A stretch of 64,000 nt of DNA from Arthrobacter_E sp044748305 (GCF_044748305.1 NZ_JBIVFT010000002.1:1-64000); one strand, 5' to 3'. Positions 23,046-31,503 are shown, counted from the first letter of the stretch. The notes: generated from the letters alone by a model not told the origin. Program-made: numbers and translations.

Positions 23046-23717
23046 TCATCCTTTCAGGGCGAGAACACCTGTTGCCTTGGCTCTCAAGGCGCTGATGGCT
23101 TCGGCCGGGTCCGGCGTCCCGTAGACGGAACTGCCCGCGACGAAGACGTTCGCTCCGGCTTCGGCAGCCCGCACGATGGTCTCCTCCGTCACTCCCCCGT
23201 CAACCTGGAGCTGGATCGCAGCACCACTGCCATCGATGGCTTCGCGGGTCCGGCGGATCTTCGGGAGCGTGACGTCCAGGAACGACTGTCCGCCGAAACC
23301 GGGCTCCACCGTCATCACGAGGATCATGTCGAACTCACCGAGCAGATCCAGATACGGCTCCACCGGCGTGGCCGGGCGCAGGGCCAACCCCGCTTTGGCG
23401 CCTCGCGCGCGCAATTCCCGGGCGAGTTTCACCGGCGCCGTCGCGGCCTCAGCGTGGAAGGTCACCGACGCCAGCCCGGCATCCGCATAGGAGGGTGCCC
23501 AACGGTCCGGATCTTCGATCATGAGGTGCGCATCCAAGGGGATGGGGCTCACGGCCTGGATCCTCTGCGCGATGGGCAGGCCGAGCGTGAGGTTTGGGAC
23601 GAAGTGGTTGTCCATGACATCCACGTGAACGGCGTCCGCGGTGGAGATCCGCTCCAACTCGGTTTGGAGGTTCACGAAGTCGGCGGAGAGGATGCTGGGG
23701 TTGATACAGCAGCGCAT
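23046..23717 (-). CDS. rpe: Ribulose-phosphate 3-epimerase
   Basis: Interconverts ribulose 5-phosphate and xylulose 5-phosphate in the pentose phosphate pathway; ribulose 5-phosphate is also the RibB substrate made for the operon downstream. The (beta/alpha)8 product is 223 residues from the ATG giving MRCCINPSILSADFVNLQ, with AAAGGAG about six bases upstream. The much longer frame to 24224 lies inside rsmB. The metal/active-site segments HVDVMDNHFVPNLTLG, VEPGFGGQSFL and LQVDGGVTEE are present. Confidence 0.96.
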   Translation of the reverse strand: MRCCINPSILSADFVNLQTELERISTADAVHVDVMDNHFVPNLTLGLPIAQRIQAVSPIPLDAHLMIEDPDRWAPSYADAGLASVTFHAEAATAPVKLARELRARGAKAGLALRPATPVEPYLDLLGEFDMILVMTVEPGFGGQSFLDVTLPKIRRTREAIDGSGAAIQLQVDGGVTEETIVRAAEAGANVFVAGSSVYGTPDPAEAISALRAKATGVLALKG

Positions 23718-23785
23718 GGAGGCTCCTTTGGGTGACGGCTCTGCGAGATTCTGCTCAGATCGGGTGGACGGACGGGAGGACGTGG

Positions 23786-25333
23786 TCACTTCTTGCGCAG
23801 GAGAGCCAGGAACATGGCGTCCGTGCCGTGCAGATGCGGCCACAGCTGTGCGTAGTGTCCATGACCCGCTGCGAGGGTGTCCGGCAGGGCAACGGAGTCC
23901 AGAACGGTCCCTGCCTCGAGAGCTTCGACATCGCTCCGCTTCCTGAGGACGTCGTCCACGACCGTGCGGGTCTCCGCCAGATGCGGTGAACACGTCACAT
24001 AAGCCACCACCCCGCCGGAACGCGTGGCGTCCAGGGCGGAGTCCAGCAGCTGGCGCTGGAGCGGCCCGAGCTCCGCGACATCGCCGGGGGTACGTCGCCA
24101 CCGGGCCTCGGGACGACGCCGGAGGGCGCCGAGGCCGCTGCAGGGCACGTCGACCAGCACGCGGTCGAAGTGACCGGGCAGTTCCTCGCCCACGGCACGA
24201 CCGTCGCCGGTCCGTACGCTCCACCCGTCACCGGGAACCGCCGACAAGGCTTTGCGCACGAGTTCCGCCCGGTGTTCCTGCGCCTCGTTGGCCAGCAATG
24301 ATGCACCTTCCTGTGCGGCCAGCGCGCCGAGGAGAGCAGCCTTGCCACCAGGCCCTGCGCACAGATCGAGCCAGCGCTCGGCGCCGCCGTCGACTCCTGT
24401 GGTCTCCGCCGCGGCCAGAGCACGGGCGACGAGCTGAGACCCCACATCCTGAACGCGCACGGTGCCGCGCCGCACCGCCTCGATCCGCGAGAGGTCCCCG
24501 CCGGAGGAGAGCCAGGAGTCCCGGACCAGGGGGCCTTCCTCGGCTCCACTGTCCGCGAGGTCCTCCGCAGACCCGAGCCCGGGCAAGGTCACAAGGTTGA
24601 CCACCGGAGCCTCATTGTCCGCAGTGAGAAGATCTTCGATCTCACCGACTTCACGGCCATGACCGACCAAGGCCTGGCGAAGTGCTCTGACCACCCAGGA
24701 CGGGTGGGCGAACCGCAAGGCAAGCTGTTCGATGGCGTCCGGGTTCCGGTCCGTCAGCTCAGCCAGCCACTCATCGAGGCTCCTGACGCTGACCTTGCGG
24801 AGCACGGCGTTGACCAGCCCCGAGGGACCGGCTCCGATCACCGCCCTGGTCAGGCCCACGGTCTCGTCCAAGGCGGCGTGTGTGGCGACGCGCATGCCGA
24901 GAAGCTGGTGGGTTCCGAGCCTGAGTACATCCAGGACCGCGGGGTCGAGCGCCTTGAGAGGGCGGTCGACGCACTCCGCCAGGATGGCGTCGTAACTGCC
25001 CTGAGCCCTCAGCGTCCCGTAGGCGAGTTCGGTGGCGAAGGCGGCGTCCCGGCGCCCCAGACGGTGCTCTCTGATCAAACCCGGCAGCACCAGATTGGCG
25101 TACGCATCCGCCCCGGAGACGGCCCGTAGCACTTCGAAGGCGGTCAGCCGGGCAGGATCCGCCCTGCGGGAGCGCTGTGAGGGGGCCGCGGAACTGAACT
25201 GACGTCCTCCGTCGCCGGCGCCACGGTTGCGTTCACGTCCCTGCGCGTTGCGCCGGACTCCATCCCGTCCGCGATGGTGCTGACCGGACGCCCCGCCACG
25301 ACGCGGCCCACGCTCGCCCTGGTGCTCGCTCAT
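23786..25333 (-). CDS. rsmB: 16S rRNA m5C967 methyltransferase
   Basis: Methylates C967 of 16S rRNA with S-adenosylmethionine. The 515-residue product has a disordered Arg/Gly-rich start (about 55 residues), a NusB-like RNA-binding domain (about 60-195) and the methyltransferase domain. The latter shows the AdoMet loop LDLCAGPGGKAALLG near 320, the motif IV cysteine in VDVPCSGLGALRRRPEARW and the catalytic cysteine in VTCSPHLAETR. The start overlaps the fmt stop (ATGA); def-fmt-rsmB is a coupled unit. Confidence 0.95.
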   Translation of the reverse strand: MSEHQGERGPRRGGASGQHHRGRDGVRRNAQGRERNRGAGDGGRQFSSAAPSQRSRRADPARLTAFEVLRAVSGADAYANLVLPGLIREHRLGRRDAAFATELAYGTLRAQGSYDAILAECVDRPLKALDPAVLDVLRLGTHQLLGMRVATHAALDETVGLTRAVIGAGPSGLVNAVLRKVSVRSLDEWLAELTDRNPDAIEQLALRFAHPSWVVRALRQALVGHGREVGEIEDLLTADNEAPVVNLVTLPGLGSAEDLADSGAEEGPLVRDSWLSSGGDLSRIEAVRRGTVRVQDVGSQLVARALAAAETTGVDGGAERWLDLCAGPGGKAALLGALAAQEGASLLANEAQEHRAELVRKALSAVPGDGWSVRTGDGRAVGEELPGHFDRVLVDVPCSGLGALRRRPEARWRRTPGDVAELGPLQRQLLDSALDATRSGGVVAYVTCSPHLAETRTVVDDVLRKRSDVEALEAGTVLDSVALPDTLAAGHGHYAQLWPHLHGTDAMFLALLRKK

Positions 25334-26250
25334 ACCAATTCCACCTTCTCCAACTCAGCCTGTCCCCTTGCCCAGTCCCCGGCAGCCATCATGCGCTTGC
25401 CACTGGGCTGAACCTGCAGCAGCTCCAGCCCATGACTGCCGGTGCCGACGATCACGGATTTGCCCTTCAGCAGAAGCCGTCCCGGCTCCAGATCTCTGAT
25501 ATCAGGCCTCAGGCTCATCGAGCCCACTTTGAAGCGCTGCCCGTCGAGGGTGGTCCAAGCCCCCGGCTCCGGCGTCACTCCACGCATCCGTCGGTGCAGC
25601 ACGGTGGCGCTTTCGGTCCAGTTCAGGCGGCCGTCCTCGAGAGTCAGCTTCGGGGCGAAGCTCGGAGCACCCTCCTGGGGCCGGGCCTCCTCCCGGCCCG
25701 TGTCGATCGCCTGCAGCGTCTGCGCCAGAAGCACGGCACCGCTACGGGACATCCGTTCGAGTACCTCGCCGCTGGTGTCCTCCGGACGGGCGTTCTCGGT
25801 CATGGTCCCGTACACGGGGCCAGTGTCCAGTCCCTCTTCCAGGAGAAAGGTGGAGGCGCCGAGGATGTCGTCTCCGTTGATGATGGCGTGCTGCACCGGG
25901 GCGGCGCCCCGCCACGCCGGCAGAAGGGAGAAGTGAAGATTCACCCAGCCGTGCTTCACTGCGCTCAAAGCATGGCCCGGCAGAATCGCTCCGTACGCGA
26001 CGATCGCACCGACTTCGGCGCCGCTGCTCCTGATCCGTTCCGTGATGTCAGGGGTGATCCGGGACGCCTTGATGATGTCGATGCCGAGTTCCTCCGCACG
26101 CTGTGCCACCGGCGAGGGCGTCAGGACGCGCTTACGCCCGAGTGGTGCATCAGGACGGGTGAGCACGGCGACGACGTCGAACCCCGCCTCGCGTAAGGCG
26201 TCAAGGGAAGGGACCGCGACGGCGGGCGTTCCCGCGAAGATGACCTTCAC
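25330..26250 (-). CDS. fmt: Methionyl-tRNA formyltransferase
   Basis: Formylates initiator Met-tRNA using 10-formyltetrahydrofolate. The 306-residue product begins MKVIFAGTPAVAVPSLDAL and has the catalytic block NLHFSLLPAWRGAAPVQ near residue 110 with the usual His and a following TGPVYG. The C-terminal tRNA-binding domain follows from about residue 205. It overlaps def by four bases, so formylation and later deformylation enzymes are made together. Length is normal. Confidence 0.97.
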   Translation of the reverse strand: MKVIFAGTPAVAVPSLDALREAGFDVVAVLTRPDAPLGRKRVLTPSPVAQRAEELGIDIIKASRITPDITERIRSSGAEVGAIVAYGAILPGHALSAVKHGWVNLHFSLLPAWRGAAPVQHAIINGDDILGASTFLLEEGLDTGPVYGTMTENARPEDTSGEVLERMSRSGAVLLAQTLQAIDTGREEARPQEGAPSFAPKLTLEDGRLNWTESATVLHRRMRGVTPEPGAWTTLDGQRFKVGSMSLRPDIRDLEPGRLLLKGKSVIVGTGSHGLELLQVQPSGKRMMAAGDWARGQAELEKVELV

Positions 26251-26855
26251 AGGGCCTGCCCGAACGCTCCGCGCGGCGTTTCCCGCTGGTCGTCGGATCC
26301 TGGCGCCTTGCCGAATGCCGAGGCCACGGTGCCGGCGCGCCGCTCGCGCGTCTGACGCTCCGCGGCGTCGTACTCGCCGCTGCGCAAGGCTCTCAGAGCC
26401 TTCCGGCGCTCATCCCCGGACAAGCGGTCGATGAACAGAATGCCGTCCAGGTGGTCCGTCTCGTGCTGGAAGCAGCGGGCCAGCATCCCCTCGGCGTCAA
26501 GCTCCACGGGCCGGCCGTCCCGGTCGATGCCCCGCACGGTGGTCCGCCGGAACCGCCGGACCGGCGCCGCGATGCCGGGCACCGAAAGACAGCCCTCCTG
26601 CTCGTCGGGCTGGTGGTCCTCACTGTTGACGAGGACCGGGTTGATCACATGCCCTTTGACACCGTCGATGTTGAAGGTGAAGACGCGCTGAGCGACACCC
26701 ACCTGCGGTGCGGCAAGGCCTGCGCCGTGCACGTCCTCCATGGTTTCCAGCATGTCGTCCACCAGTTGATGGACTGCGGGAGTGATCTGAGCGACCTCTT
26801 CCGCCCTGGTCCGGAGAACAGGGTCTCCGAGGGTTCTGATGCCGAGAACGGCCAT
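26247..26855 (-). CDS. def: Peptide deformylase
   Basis: Metalloenzyme that removes the N-formyl group from new proteins. All three motifs are present: GAGLAAPQVG near residue 43, EGCLSVPG near 90 and the metal-binding HETDHLDG near 134. I use the ATG giving MAVLGIRTLGDPVLR, with GGAGG about nine bases upstream; the longer frame to 27059 runs into the nuclease gene. The 202-residue product has a charged C-terminal tail of about 30 residues beyond the core. Confidence 0.97.
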   Translation of the reverse strand: MAVLGIRTLGDPVLRTRAEEVAQITPAVHQLVDDMLETMEDVHGAGLAAPQVGVAQRVFTFNIDGVKGHVINPVLVNSEDHQPDEQEGCLSVPGIAAPVRRFRRTTVRGIDRDGRPVELDAEGMLARCFQHETDHLDGILFIDRLSGDERRKALRALRSGEYDAAERQTRERRAGTVASAFGKAPGSDDQRETPRGAFGQAL

Positions 26856-26989
26856 GGAGGGTTCCTCCTTGAAAGTGCTGACGGATGGCAGGCCCGCGGG
26901 GGCCCTTTCATTGTAGTGAGCCGCCCAGCCGCGTTGGACACCCACAGCGCCGTGCGGCAGCGCGGCCACACAACAGGCTACGGAGCTGT
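26856..26989. other. Space between nuclease-like gene and def
   Basis: A 134-base gap between co-directional genes that probably holds the def-fmt-rsmB promoter. No hairpin or boxes stand out. Confidence 0.3.
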
Positions 26990-27832
26990 TCAGCCCCGTG
27001 GCGGCGCCAGCGGCAGAAGCGCAGAGCTGGATCCGGCGAGGTCGTGGTTCATCTGCCACACCCTCTTAAGAGCGCAGAACTTCCACCAGTGGTGCTTGAG
27101 CACATCGGGGTTGGCTCGTAGCGGACGCACTTCGGTTTCACCGACCGCGACGGCGATCAGCAAGGGGGTTTCGCCATACTTCCAGGCCTCCCACTCCCCC
27201 GCCTCGGGATCGAGCAGGCTCTCTTCGGCCTTCATCCCCGCCACCAGCTGCATGACCACTTTGTCATCCAGCGGTTTCACCTGGCCGTCGCGAGTGGTGC
27301 CTTTCGTCTTGTAGTCGATCAGGCAGACTCTGCCATTGATCTCGGCCACCAGGTCCAACGTCCCCGCATAGCCGACCTCGTGGTTCCAGACCGTGATCTC
27401 AGGAGCAAGGGGTTTGACCTTGAAGGTGTCCCACCACTCGTCGAAACGATCGGCGAAGGCACTCTCCCCGTTCTGGCTGAGCAATTCCCGGGCGCCCTCG
27501 ACGTCGTGTTCACGGTCCAATGCCCGCAACGCGATCTGCTCGCAGTATCCGTGGACGCGATCACCACGCTCCGCGGCCGCGTCCCGGTAGTCGGCCGCGG
27601 CGTTGGCCGCACGCTGCACGGCCTGTCTCATCTTCGAGGAATTCCCGAGAGCCGTGGACAGCACGGGGTCCTTGGCCAGGGCATTGGCGCCCATGTATCC
27701 GAACCAGCCGTCCAAGCCGTGTGGCTGCTGGCCGATCACGGTCGTGATGGAGGGGACGATCGGCATTTCCCCGGTGCTCCGGGCGTACATCCGTCCGGCG
27801 TCAGTGGCCCGGGCCAGCAGTGGTGTGGTCAT
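26990..27832 (-). CDS. PD-(D/E)XK superfamily nuclease-like protein
   Basis: A 280-residue protein that I do not know by name. The pattern fits the RecB/phage-exonuclease branch of PD-(D/E)XK nucleases: VPSITTVIG near residue 26, GDRVHGYCE near 100, GTLDLVAEINGRVCLIDYKT near 155 (motifs II and III, D...DxK) and KVVMQLVAGM near 190 (motif IV Gln). I start it at the ATG giving MTTPLLARATD, preceded by GAGAG and GAAAG, not at 27925. No partner helicase or recombinase is nearby; it sits beside a tRNA gene. Substrate and role are unknown. Confidence 0.7.
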   Translation of the reverse strand: MTTPLLARATDAGRMYARSTGEMPIVPSITTVIGQQPHGLDGWFGYMGANALAKDPVLSTALGNSSKMRQAVQRAANAAADYRDAAAERGDRVHGYCEQIALRALDREHDVEGARELLSQNGESAFADRFDEWWDTFKVKPLAPEITVWNHEVGYAGTLDLVAEINGRVCLIDYKTKGTTRDGQVKPLDDKVVMQLVAGMKAEESLLDPEAGEWEAWKYGETPLLIAVAVGETEVRPLRANPDVLKHHWWKFCALKRVWQMNHDLAGSSSALLPLAPPRG

Positions 27833-27902
27833 GTCTTTCACTCTCCCATAGCGTGCCGACATTCTTTTCCCGGCCCGCCTGGGGAACGGGCCCGGAAACA
27901 GG

Positions 27903-27948
27903 AAAACCCCCGGCCAGTCCAGCATTTCTGCTGTTCAGCCGGGGGTTT
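27903..27948 (-). terminator. Terminator after tRNA-Val(CAC)
   Basis: Arms beginning AAAACCCCCGGC and ending GCCGGGGGTTT, with a small inner stem in the loop (CAGC/GCTG). On the minus strand the stem ends in GGGGGTTTTCC, the usual form of an intrinsic terminator. It follows the tRNA-Val(CAC) gene and separates it from the nuclease-like gene. Confidence 0.8.
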
Positions 27949-27956
27949 CGCAAGGG

Positions 27957-28028
27957 TGGGCGATACTGGGTTCGAACCAGTGACCTCTTCGGTGTGAACG
28001 AAGCGCGCTACCACTGCGCCAATCGCCC
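27957..28028 (-). tRNA. tRNA-Val (anticodon CAC)
   Basis: A 72-base cloverleaf on the minus strand. The acceptor pairs GGGCGAT with ATCGCCC, discriminator A, the D-arm runs GGCGCAGTGGTAGCGC, the anticodon stem is CTTCG/CGAAG with loop TTCACAC, and the T-arm is ACTGGTTCGAACCCAGT. The CCA end is not encoded. It reads GUG codons, common in this GC-rich genome. Confidence 0.96.
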
Positions 28029-28200
28029 TTGCGTTTCGCAACGCTTAGAAACTCTAGTCCATCACAGCCGGGAACGCCAATCCACTGCGACGGCGCGCCA
28101 CACCGCCCAGGATTTGGTCATTGGGCCTCGAGTCCTATAGAGTTTTTCTTCGTTGGAAAGCGGCTGGCACCGCCTCATGGGCCAGGCGTCGACTGATAGT
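28029..28200. promoter_or_regulatory. Divergent tRNA promoter region
   Basis: A 172-base space between the minus-strand tRNA-Val and the plus-strand tRNA array. On the plus strand TTGGTC (28114-28119), a 16-base spacer and TATAGA (28136-28141) form a plausible sigma-A promoter about 60 bases before the first tRNA-Gly. No gene is seen. Confidence 0.5.
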
Positions 28201-28273
<73 letters not shown>

Positions 28274-28308
28274 CGCAAGACACTGTCCGGGAGTTCACGC
28301 TCCCGCAT

Positions 28309-28379
28309 GGTGGGTTGGCCGAGAGGCGAGGCAGCGGCCTGCAAAGCCGTATACACGGGTTCGAATCCCGTACCCACCT
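28309..28379 (+). tRNA. tRNA-Cys (GCA)
   Basis: 71 bases; acceptor GGTGGGT/ACCCACC, anticodon loop CTGCAAA, T-arm CGGGTTCGAATCCCG, discriminator T. It lies 35 bases after tRNA-Gly copy 1; the spacer contains a small stem GGGAG/CTCCC. Confidence 0.97.
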
Positions 28380-28417
28380 CGGTGAAAACCCGGAATCCGC
28401 TTTTGCGGATCATTCTG

Positions 28418-28489
28418 GGGCGATTGGCGCAGCGGTAGCGCGCTTCCCTGACACGGAAGAGGTCACTGGTTCGATCCCAGTATCGCCCA
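28418..28489 (+). tRNA. tRNA-Val (GAC), copy 1
   Basis: 72 bases; acceptor GGGCGAT/ATCGCCC, anticodon stem CTTCC/GGAAG with loop CTGACAC, T-arm ACTGGTTCGATCCCAGT. It differs from the minus-strand tRNA-Val(CAC) mainly in the D-arm and anticodon stem-loop. It ends five bases before the N gap. Confidence 0.97.
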
Positions 28490-28494
28490 CGAAC

Positions 28495-28585
28495 NNNNNN
28501 NNNNNNNNNNNNNNNNNNNNNNNNNNNNNNNNNNNNNNNNNNNNNNNNNNNNNNNNNNNNNNNNNNNNNNNNNNNNNNNNNNNNN
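28495..28585. other. Assembly gap (91 N) in tRNA array
   Basis: Before the gap is the 3' end of tRNA-Val plus GAAC; after it comes CCCAC (28586-28590), the 3' end of another tRNA-Val, followed by the GAACACGCAAGTGTTCAC spacer. The gap therefore lies inside a near-identical Gly-Val tandem array and probably hides one or more whole units. The number of N bases need not equal the true length. Confidence 0.85.
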
Positions 28586-28590
28586 CCCAC

Positions 28591-28608
28591 GAACACGCAA
28601 GTGTTCAC
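28591..28608 (+). repeat. GNRA-hairpin spacer between Val and Gly tRNAs
   Basis: GAACACGCAAGTGTTC forms a six-base-pair stem closed by a GCAA tetraloop, directly between a tRNA-Val end and a tRNA-Gly start. The same spacer recurs at 28790-28807, and its first bases appear at 28491-28494 before the gap. It is likely part of the duplicated unit, and a possible processing signal. Confidence 0.6.
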
Positions 28609-28681
<73 letters not shown>

Positions 28682-28716
28682 CGCAGAACGTGAGTGTAAA
28701 CTCGCATTCAGCCCTT

Positions 28717-28788
28717 GGGCGATTGGCGCAGCGGTAGCGCGCTTCCCTGACACGGAAGAGGTCACTGGTTCGATCCCAGTATCGCCCA
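28717..28788 (+). tRNA. tRNA-Val (GAC), copy 2
   Basis: Identical 72-base sequence to the copy at 28418. The spacer from the preceding tRNA-Gly is 35 bases and unlike the Val-Gly spacer. Confidence 0.97.
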
Positions 28789-28789
28789 C

Positions 28790-28807
28790 GAACACGCAAG
28801 TGTTCAC
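28790..28807 (+). repeat. GNRA-hairpin spacer, second copy
   Basis: Exact repeat of the spacer at 28591-28608: six-base-pair stem with a GCAA loop, between tRNA-Val copy 2 and tRNA-Gly copy 3. Confidence 0.6.
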
Positions 28808-28880
<73 letters not shown>

Positions 28881-28890
28881 CCAGTTTTTG

Positions 28891-28921
28891 AAAGGTCACC
28901 CCCGGGTGGCCTTTTTCTTTT
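28891..28921 (+). terminator. Terminator of the tRNA array
   Basis: Stem AAAGGTCACC / GGTGGCCTTT with one wobble, followed by TTTTTCTTTT. A strong intrinsic terminator 10 bases after the last tRNA-Gly. Confidence 0.88.
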
Positions 28922-28989
28922 GCCCGCCTTCCACTATGCTCTTTGTCCGAACGGGGTGAATGACCCCGCCAAGCGAAAGGAGGTGCCTG

Positions 28990-29184
28990 TTGTCTATCTT
29001 TGACGATCTGAAGGGTAAGGCTCAGGAGCTGGTCGGAGGAAACGAAGAGGCCATCAAGGATGGCATCGAGAAGGCCGGCGACTTCATCGACGAAAAGACC
29101 GATGGCAAGTTTGCCGACCAGGTGAACGCCGTCCAGGACGGCGCTTCCTCTCTCGTGGAAAACCTGAAGGGTCAGGAGTCCTGA
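28990..29184 (+). CDS. Rv0909-like small protein (antitoxin family)
   Basis: A 64-residue acidic helical protein starting at a TTG, chosen because AAAGGAGGTG lies 7 bases upstream and the product then begins MSIFDDLKGKAQELVGGN. The pattern of repeated helices (GNEEAIKDGIEKAGDFIDEKTDGKFADQV, in part) matches the actinobacterial family that includes M. tuberculosis Rv0909, annotated as an antitoxin. No toxin gene is beside it: upstream is the tRNA array and downstream is convergent zapE. A toxin-antitoxin role here is therefore unsupported. Confidence 0.7.
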   Translation: MSIFDDLKGKAQELVGGNEEAIKDGIEKAGDFIDEKTDGKFADQVNAVQDGASSLVENLKGQES

Positions 29185-29224
29185 TCCGGAGGCCTTGAGG
29201 CCCCCTCACCGAATGTCAAGCGAG

Positions 29225-29256
29225 GCGCCGGTCCTGCCGAGAGGCAGCACCGGCGC
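29225..29256. terminator. Hairpin between convergent genes
   Basis: Fourteen-base arms (29225-29238 and 29243-29256) with one mismatch and a GAGA loop, between the small plus-strand gene and zapE on minus. TTTGG follows on the plus strand. A likely terminator for the small gene. Confidence 0.55.
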
Positions 29257-29284
29257 TTTGGCGTTAAGGTCCAGGGCGACCGGT

Positions 29285-30337
29285 TCAGGCTCCGACAGGC
29301 TGCTGCTGCGCTTCCCGGGCCAGGGCTGTCAGGCGCGAGACGGCACGGAAGTACTTCTTCTGATAGCCACCGGTCATCATTTCCGGTGTGAAGAGCTGAT
29401 CGAACGAGACCCCGCTGGCCAGGATCGGGACGTCCTTGTCGTAGAGCCTGTCGGCCAGCACCACGAAGCGCAGGGCGACGGCCTGCTCCGTCAAGGTGGT
29501 CACATCCCTCCAGACCACAGCCTCGACTCCGTCCAGCAGAGCGCGGTAACGGCTGGGGTGAACCCCGGCCAAATGGGCGATCAGAGACGAGAAGTCGTCA
29601 ACCGCGACCGTCCGGCCCTCGAATTCCTCGCGCATTCGCGAGGACAGGTCCGCGGGGCGCACAGGTTCGGGTGCCGCCGGCAGACCTCGGTGCCGGAAGT
29701 CCTCGCCGTCGACCCTGATGACCTCGAACTGATCCGCCAGAACCTGAATCTCCCGCTGGAAGTCCACGGCCGCGAAACGCCCTTCACCCAGAGAACCCGG
29801 CAGAGTGTTCGAGGTCGCAGCCAGCTTCACGCCGGCGTCCGCAAGCTCTCGCATCAGCCGGGACATGAGAACGGTGTCGCCGGGATCGTCGAGCTCGAAC
29901 TCGTCGATGCACACCAGTTTGTAGCCGCTGAGAGCCTCCACGGTCTTACGGAATGACAGGGCGCCCACCAGATTCGTGTATTCCACGAAAGTTCCGAATG
30001 CCTTCGGGCCCGGAGCCGCATGCCACAGCGAGGCCAGGAGGTGGGTCTTGCCGACGCCGAAGCCTCCGTCGAGGTAGATCCCGGCGCGCGATTCGCTCTT
30101 CTTCTTCCCGAACAGCTTGCCGAGGAAACCGCCTGAGGAGCCGCCGTCGCCGATTCCGGCCGCGAACTCACGCAGCGCCTTGACGGCCGCCGCCTGACTC
30201 GGGTGGGCGGGATCAGGCCGGTAGCTGTCGAAGGACACCTCTCCGAACCGGTAGGTGGGAGCGAAGCCTGCGAGGATCTCGTGAGCCGAGACGGCAGGGG
30301 TTCGGGTCGACAGCTGTTCGATCTGCAAGGGTTCCAT
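29285..30337 (-). CDS. zapE: ZapE/AFG1-family ATPase
   Basis: AAA-type ATPase related to E. coli ZapE, which acts on the FtsZ ring, and to mitochondrial AFG1. The product is 350 residues from the ATG giving MEPLQIEQLSTRTP; the frame is open to 30406 and the GGAGG is very close to this ATG, so the start is uncertain. Walker A is GGFGVGKTHLLASL near residue 90 and Walker B is YKLVCIDEFELDD near 140; TSNTLPGSLGEGRF is the sensor region. It is a single gene, divergent from the rhodanese gene. Role in division is by homology only. Confidence 0.9.
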   Translation of the reverse strand: MEPLQIEQLSTRTPAVSAHEILAGFAPTYRFGEVSFDSYRPDPAHPSQAAAVKALREFAAGIGDGGSSGGFLGKLFGKKKSESRAGIYLDGGFGVGKTHLLASLWHAAPGPKAFGTFVEYTNLVGALSFRKTVEALSGYKLVCIDEFELDDPGDTVLMSRLMRELADAGVKLAATSNTLPGSLGEGRFAAVDFQREIQVLADQFEVIRVDGEDFRHRGLPAAPEPVRPADLSSRMREEFEGRTVAVDDFSSLIAHLAGVHPSRYRALLDGVEAVVWRDVTTLTEQAVALRFVVLADRLYDKDVPILASGVSFDQLFTPEMMTGGYQKKYFRAVSRLTALAREAQQQPVGA

Positions 30338-30559
30338 ATCCTCCAGGGCATGACGGATCAAGGGTCTGAACCGCCTTGCTAAGGATACCGGGGATCGGAC
30401 CCGCACTCCGCCTGGCGGGAATCAGGCCCGTCCGTTCAGTGTTGCCCCATGTGAACTCCGCTCTTCCTCTCCTCGTCCAGGTGGTTAAGGTAGGAGTCAG
30501 CGGCGCCGCCTGCCGGTGGGCGCTTGATCCCAGGTCCCCGAAGAAAGCAGGGCTGATCC
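30338..30559. promoter_or_regulatory. Divergent region, zapE and sseA
   Basis: A 222-base space between divergent genes. The promoters of both should be here, but I cannot mark boxes confidently. Short stems of C/G-rich sequence occur, none convincing. Confidence 0.3.
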
Positions 30560-31477
30560 ATGAGCATTGCTCCCGAAGACAACGCCAAGTTCTCCGCCTA
30601 TGCCCACCCCGAGCGTCTCGTCTCCACGGAATGGCTCGCGGCACAGATCTCCTCCGGAGCCGCGAACGACGGCGGGCTCGTGATCGTCGAGTCCGATGAG
30701 GACGTACTGCTCTACGAGACCGGGCACATCCCGGGTGCCGTGAAGATCGACTGGCACACCGACCTGAACGACGAGGTCACCCGCGACTACGTCGACGGCG
30801 CCGCCTTCGCCGCGCTCGTGGCCTCCAAGGGCATCTCCCGTGACAGCACCGTGGTGATCTACGGCGACAAGTCCAATTGGTGGGCCGCCTACGCTCTCTG
30901 GGTCTTCACCCTCTTCGGTCACGAGGACGTCCGGCTTCTGGACGGCGGGCGCGACAAGTGGATCGCGGAGGGACGAGAGCTCGTCACGGACGTGCCCTCC
31001 CCCGCCGCCGGCGACTACCCCGTCGTCGAACGCGACGATGCCCCGATCCGCGCCTACAAGGAGGATGTGCTGGCGCATCTGGGCAATCCGCTCATCGATG
31101 TCCGCTCGCCGGAAGAGTACAGCGGCGCACGGACCCACATGCCGGCATACCCCGAGGAGGGCGCGCTCCGCGGCGGTCACATCCCCACCGCCGCCTCCGT
31201 GCCGTGGGCCCGTGCCGCGGCTGAGGACGGCAGCTTCCGCAGCCGCGAGGAACTGGACGCCATCTACCGCGGCGAAGCCGGACTCGCCGAGGGCGACGAC
31301 GTGATCGCCTACTGCCGCATCGGTGAGCGCTCCAGCCACACCTGGTTCGCACTGAAGTACCTGCTGGGCTTCGAGAACGTCCGCAACTATGACGGTTCCT
31401 GGACCGAGTGGGGCAACGCGGTCCGTGTCCCGATCGTCAAGGGCACCGAACGCGGCGAGGTCCCCGCCGCGCGTTGA
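30560..31477 (+). CDS. sseA: Thiosulfate sulfurtransferase (rhodanese)
   Basis: Two-domain rhodanese of 305 residues that moves sulfur from a donor to an acceptor thiol. The C-terminal domain carries the active-site loop CRIGERSSHTWF near residue 255, the form seen in actinobacterial SseA. The N-terminal domain (with EDVLLYETGHIPGAVKIDW near residue 55) lacks the cysteine. sufE begins 26 bases later. The same sseA-sufE order is found around Rv3283-Rv3284 in M. tuberculosis, which suggests the persulfide may be passed to SufE. Confidence 0.94.
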   Translation: MSIAPEDNAKFSAYAHPERLVSTEWLAAQISSGAANDGGLVIVESDEDVLLYETGHIPGAVKIDWHTDLNDEVTRDYVDGAAFAALVASKGISRDSTVVIYGDKSNWWAAYALWVFTLFGHEDVRLLDGGRDKWIAEGRELVTDVPSPAAGDYPVVERDDAPIRAYKEDVLAHLGNPLIDVRSPEEYSGARTHMPAYPEEGALRGGHIPTAASVPWARAAAEDGSFRSREELDAIYRGEAGLAEGDDVIAYCRIGERSSHTWFALKYLLGFENVRNYDGSWTEWGNAVRVPIVKGTERGEVPAAR

Positions 31478-31503
31478 GTTCACAGCGCGTAGGATTGTTG
31501 CCC

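Noticed and set aside
27957..28028. Possible integration site at tRNA-Val next to a nuclease gene
   Set aside because: No integrase gene and no second copy of the tRNA 3' end that I could find beyond the related tRNA-Val genes.
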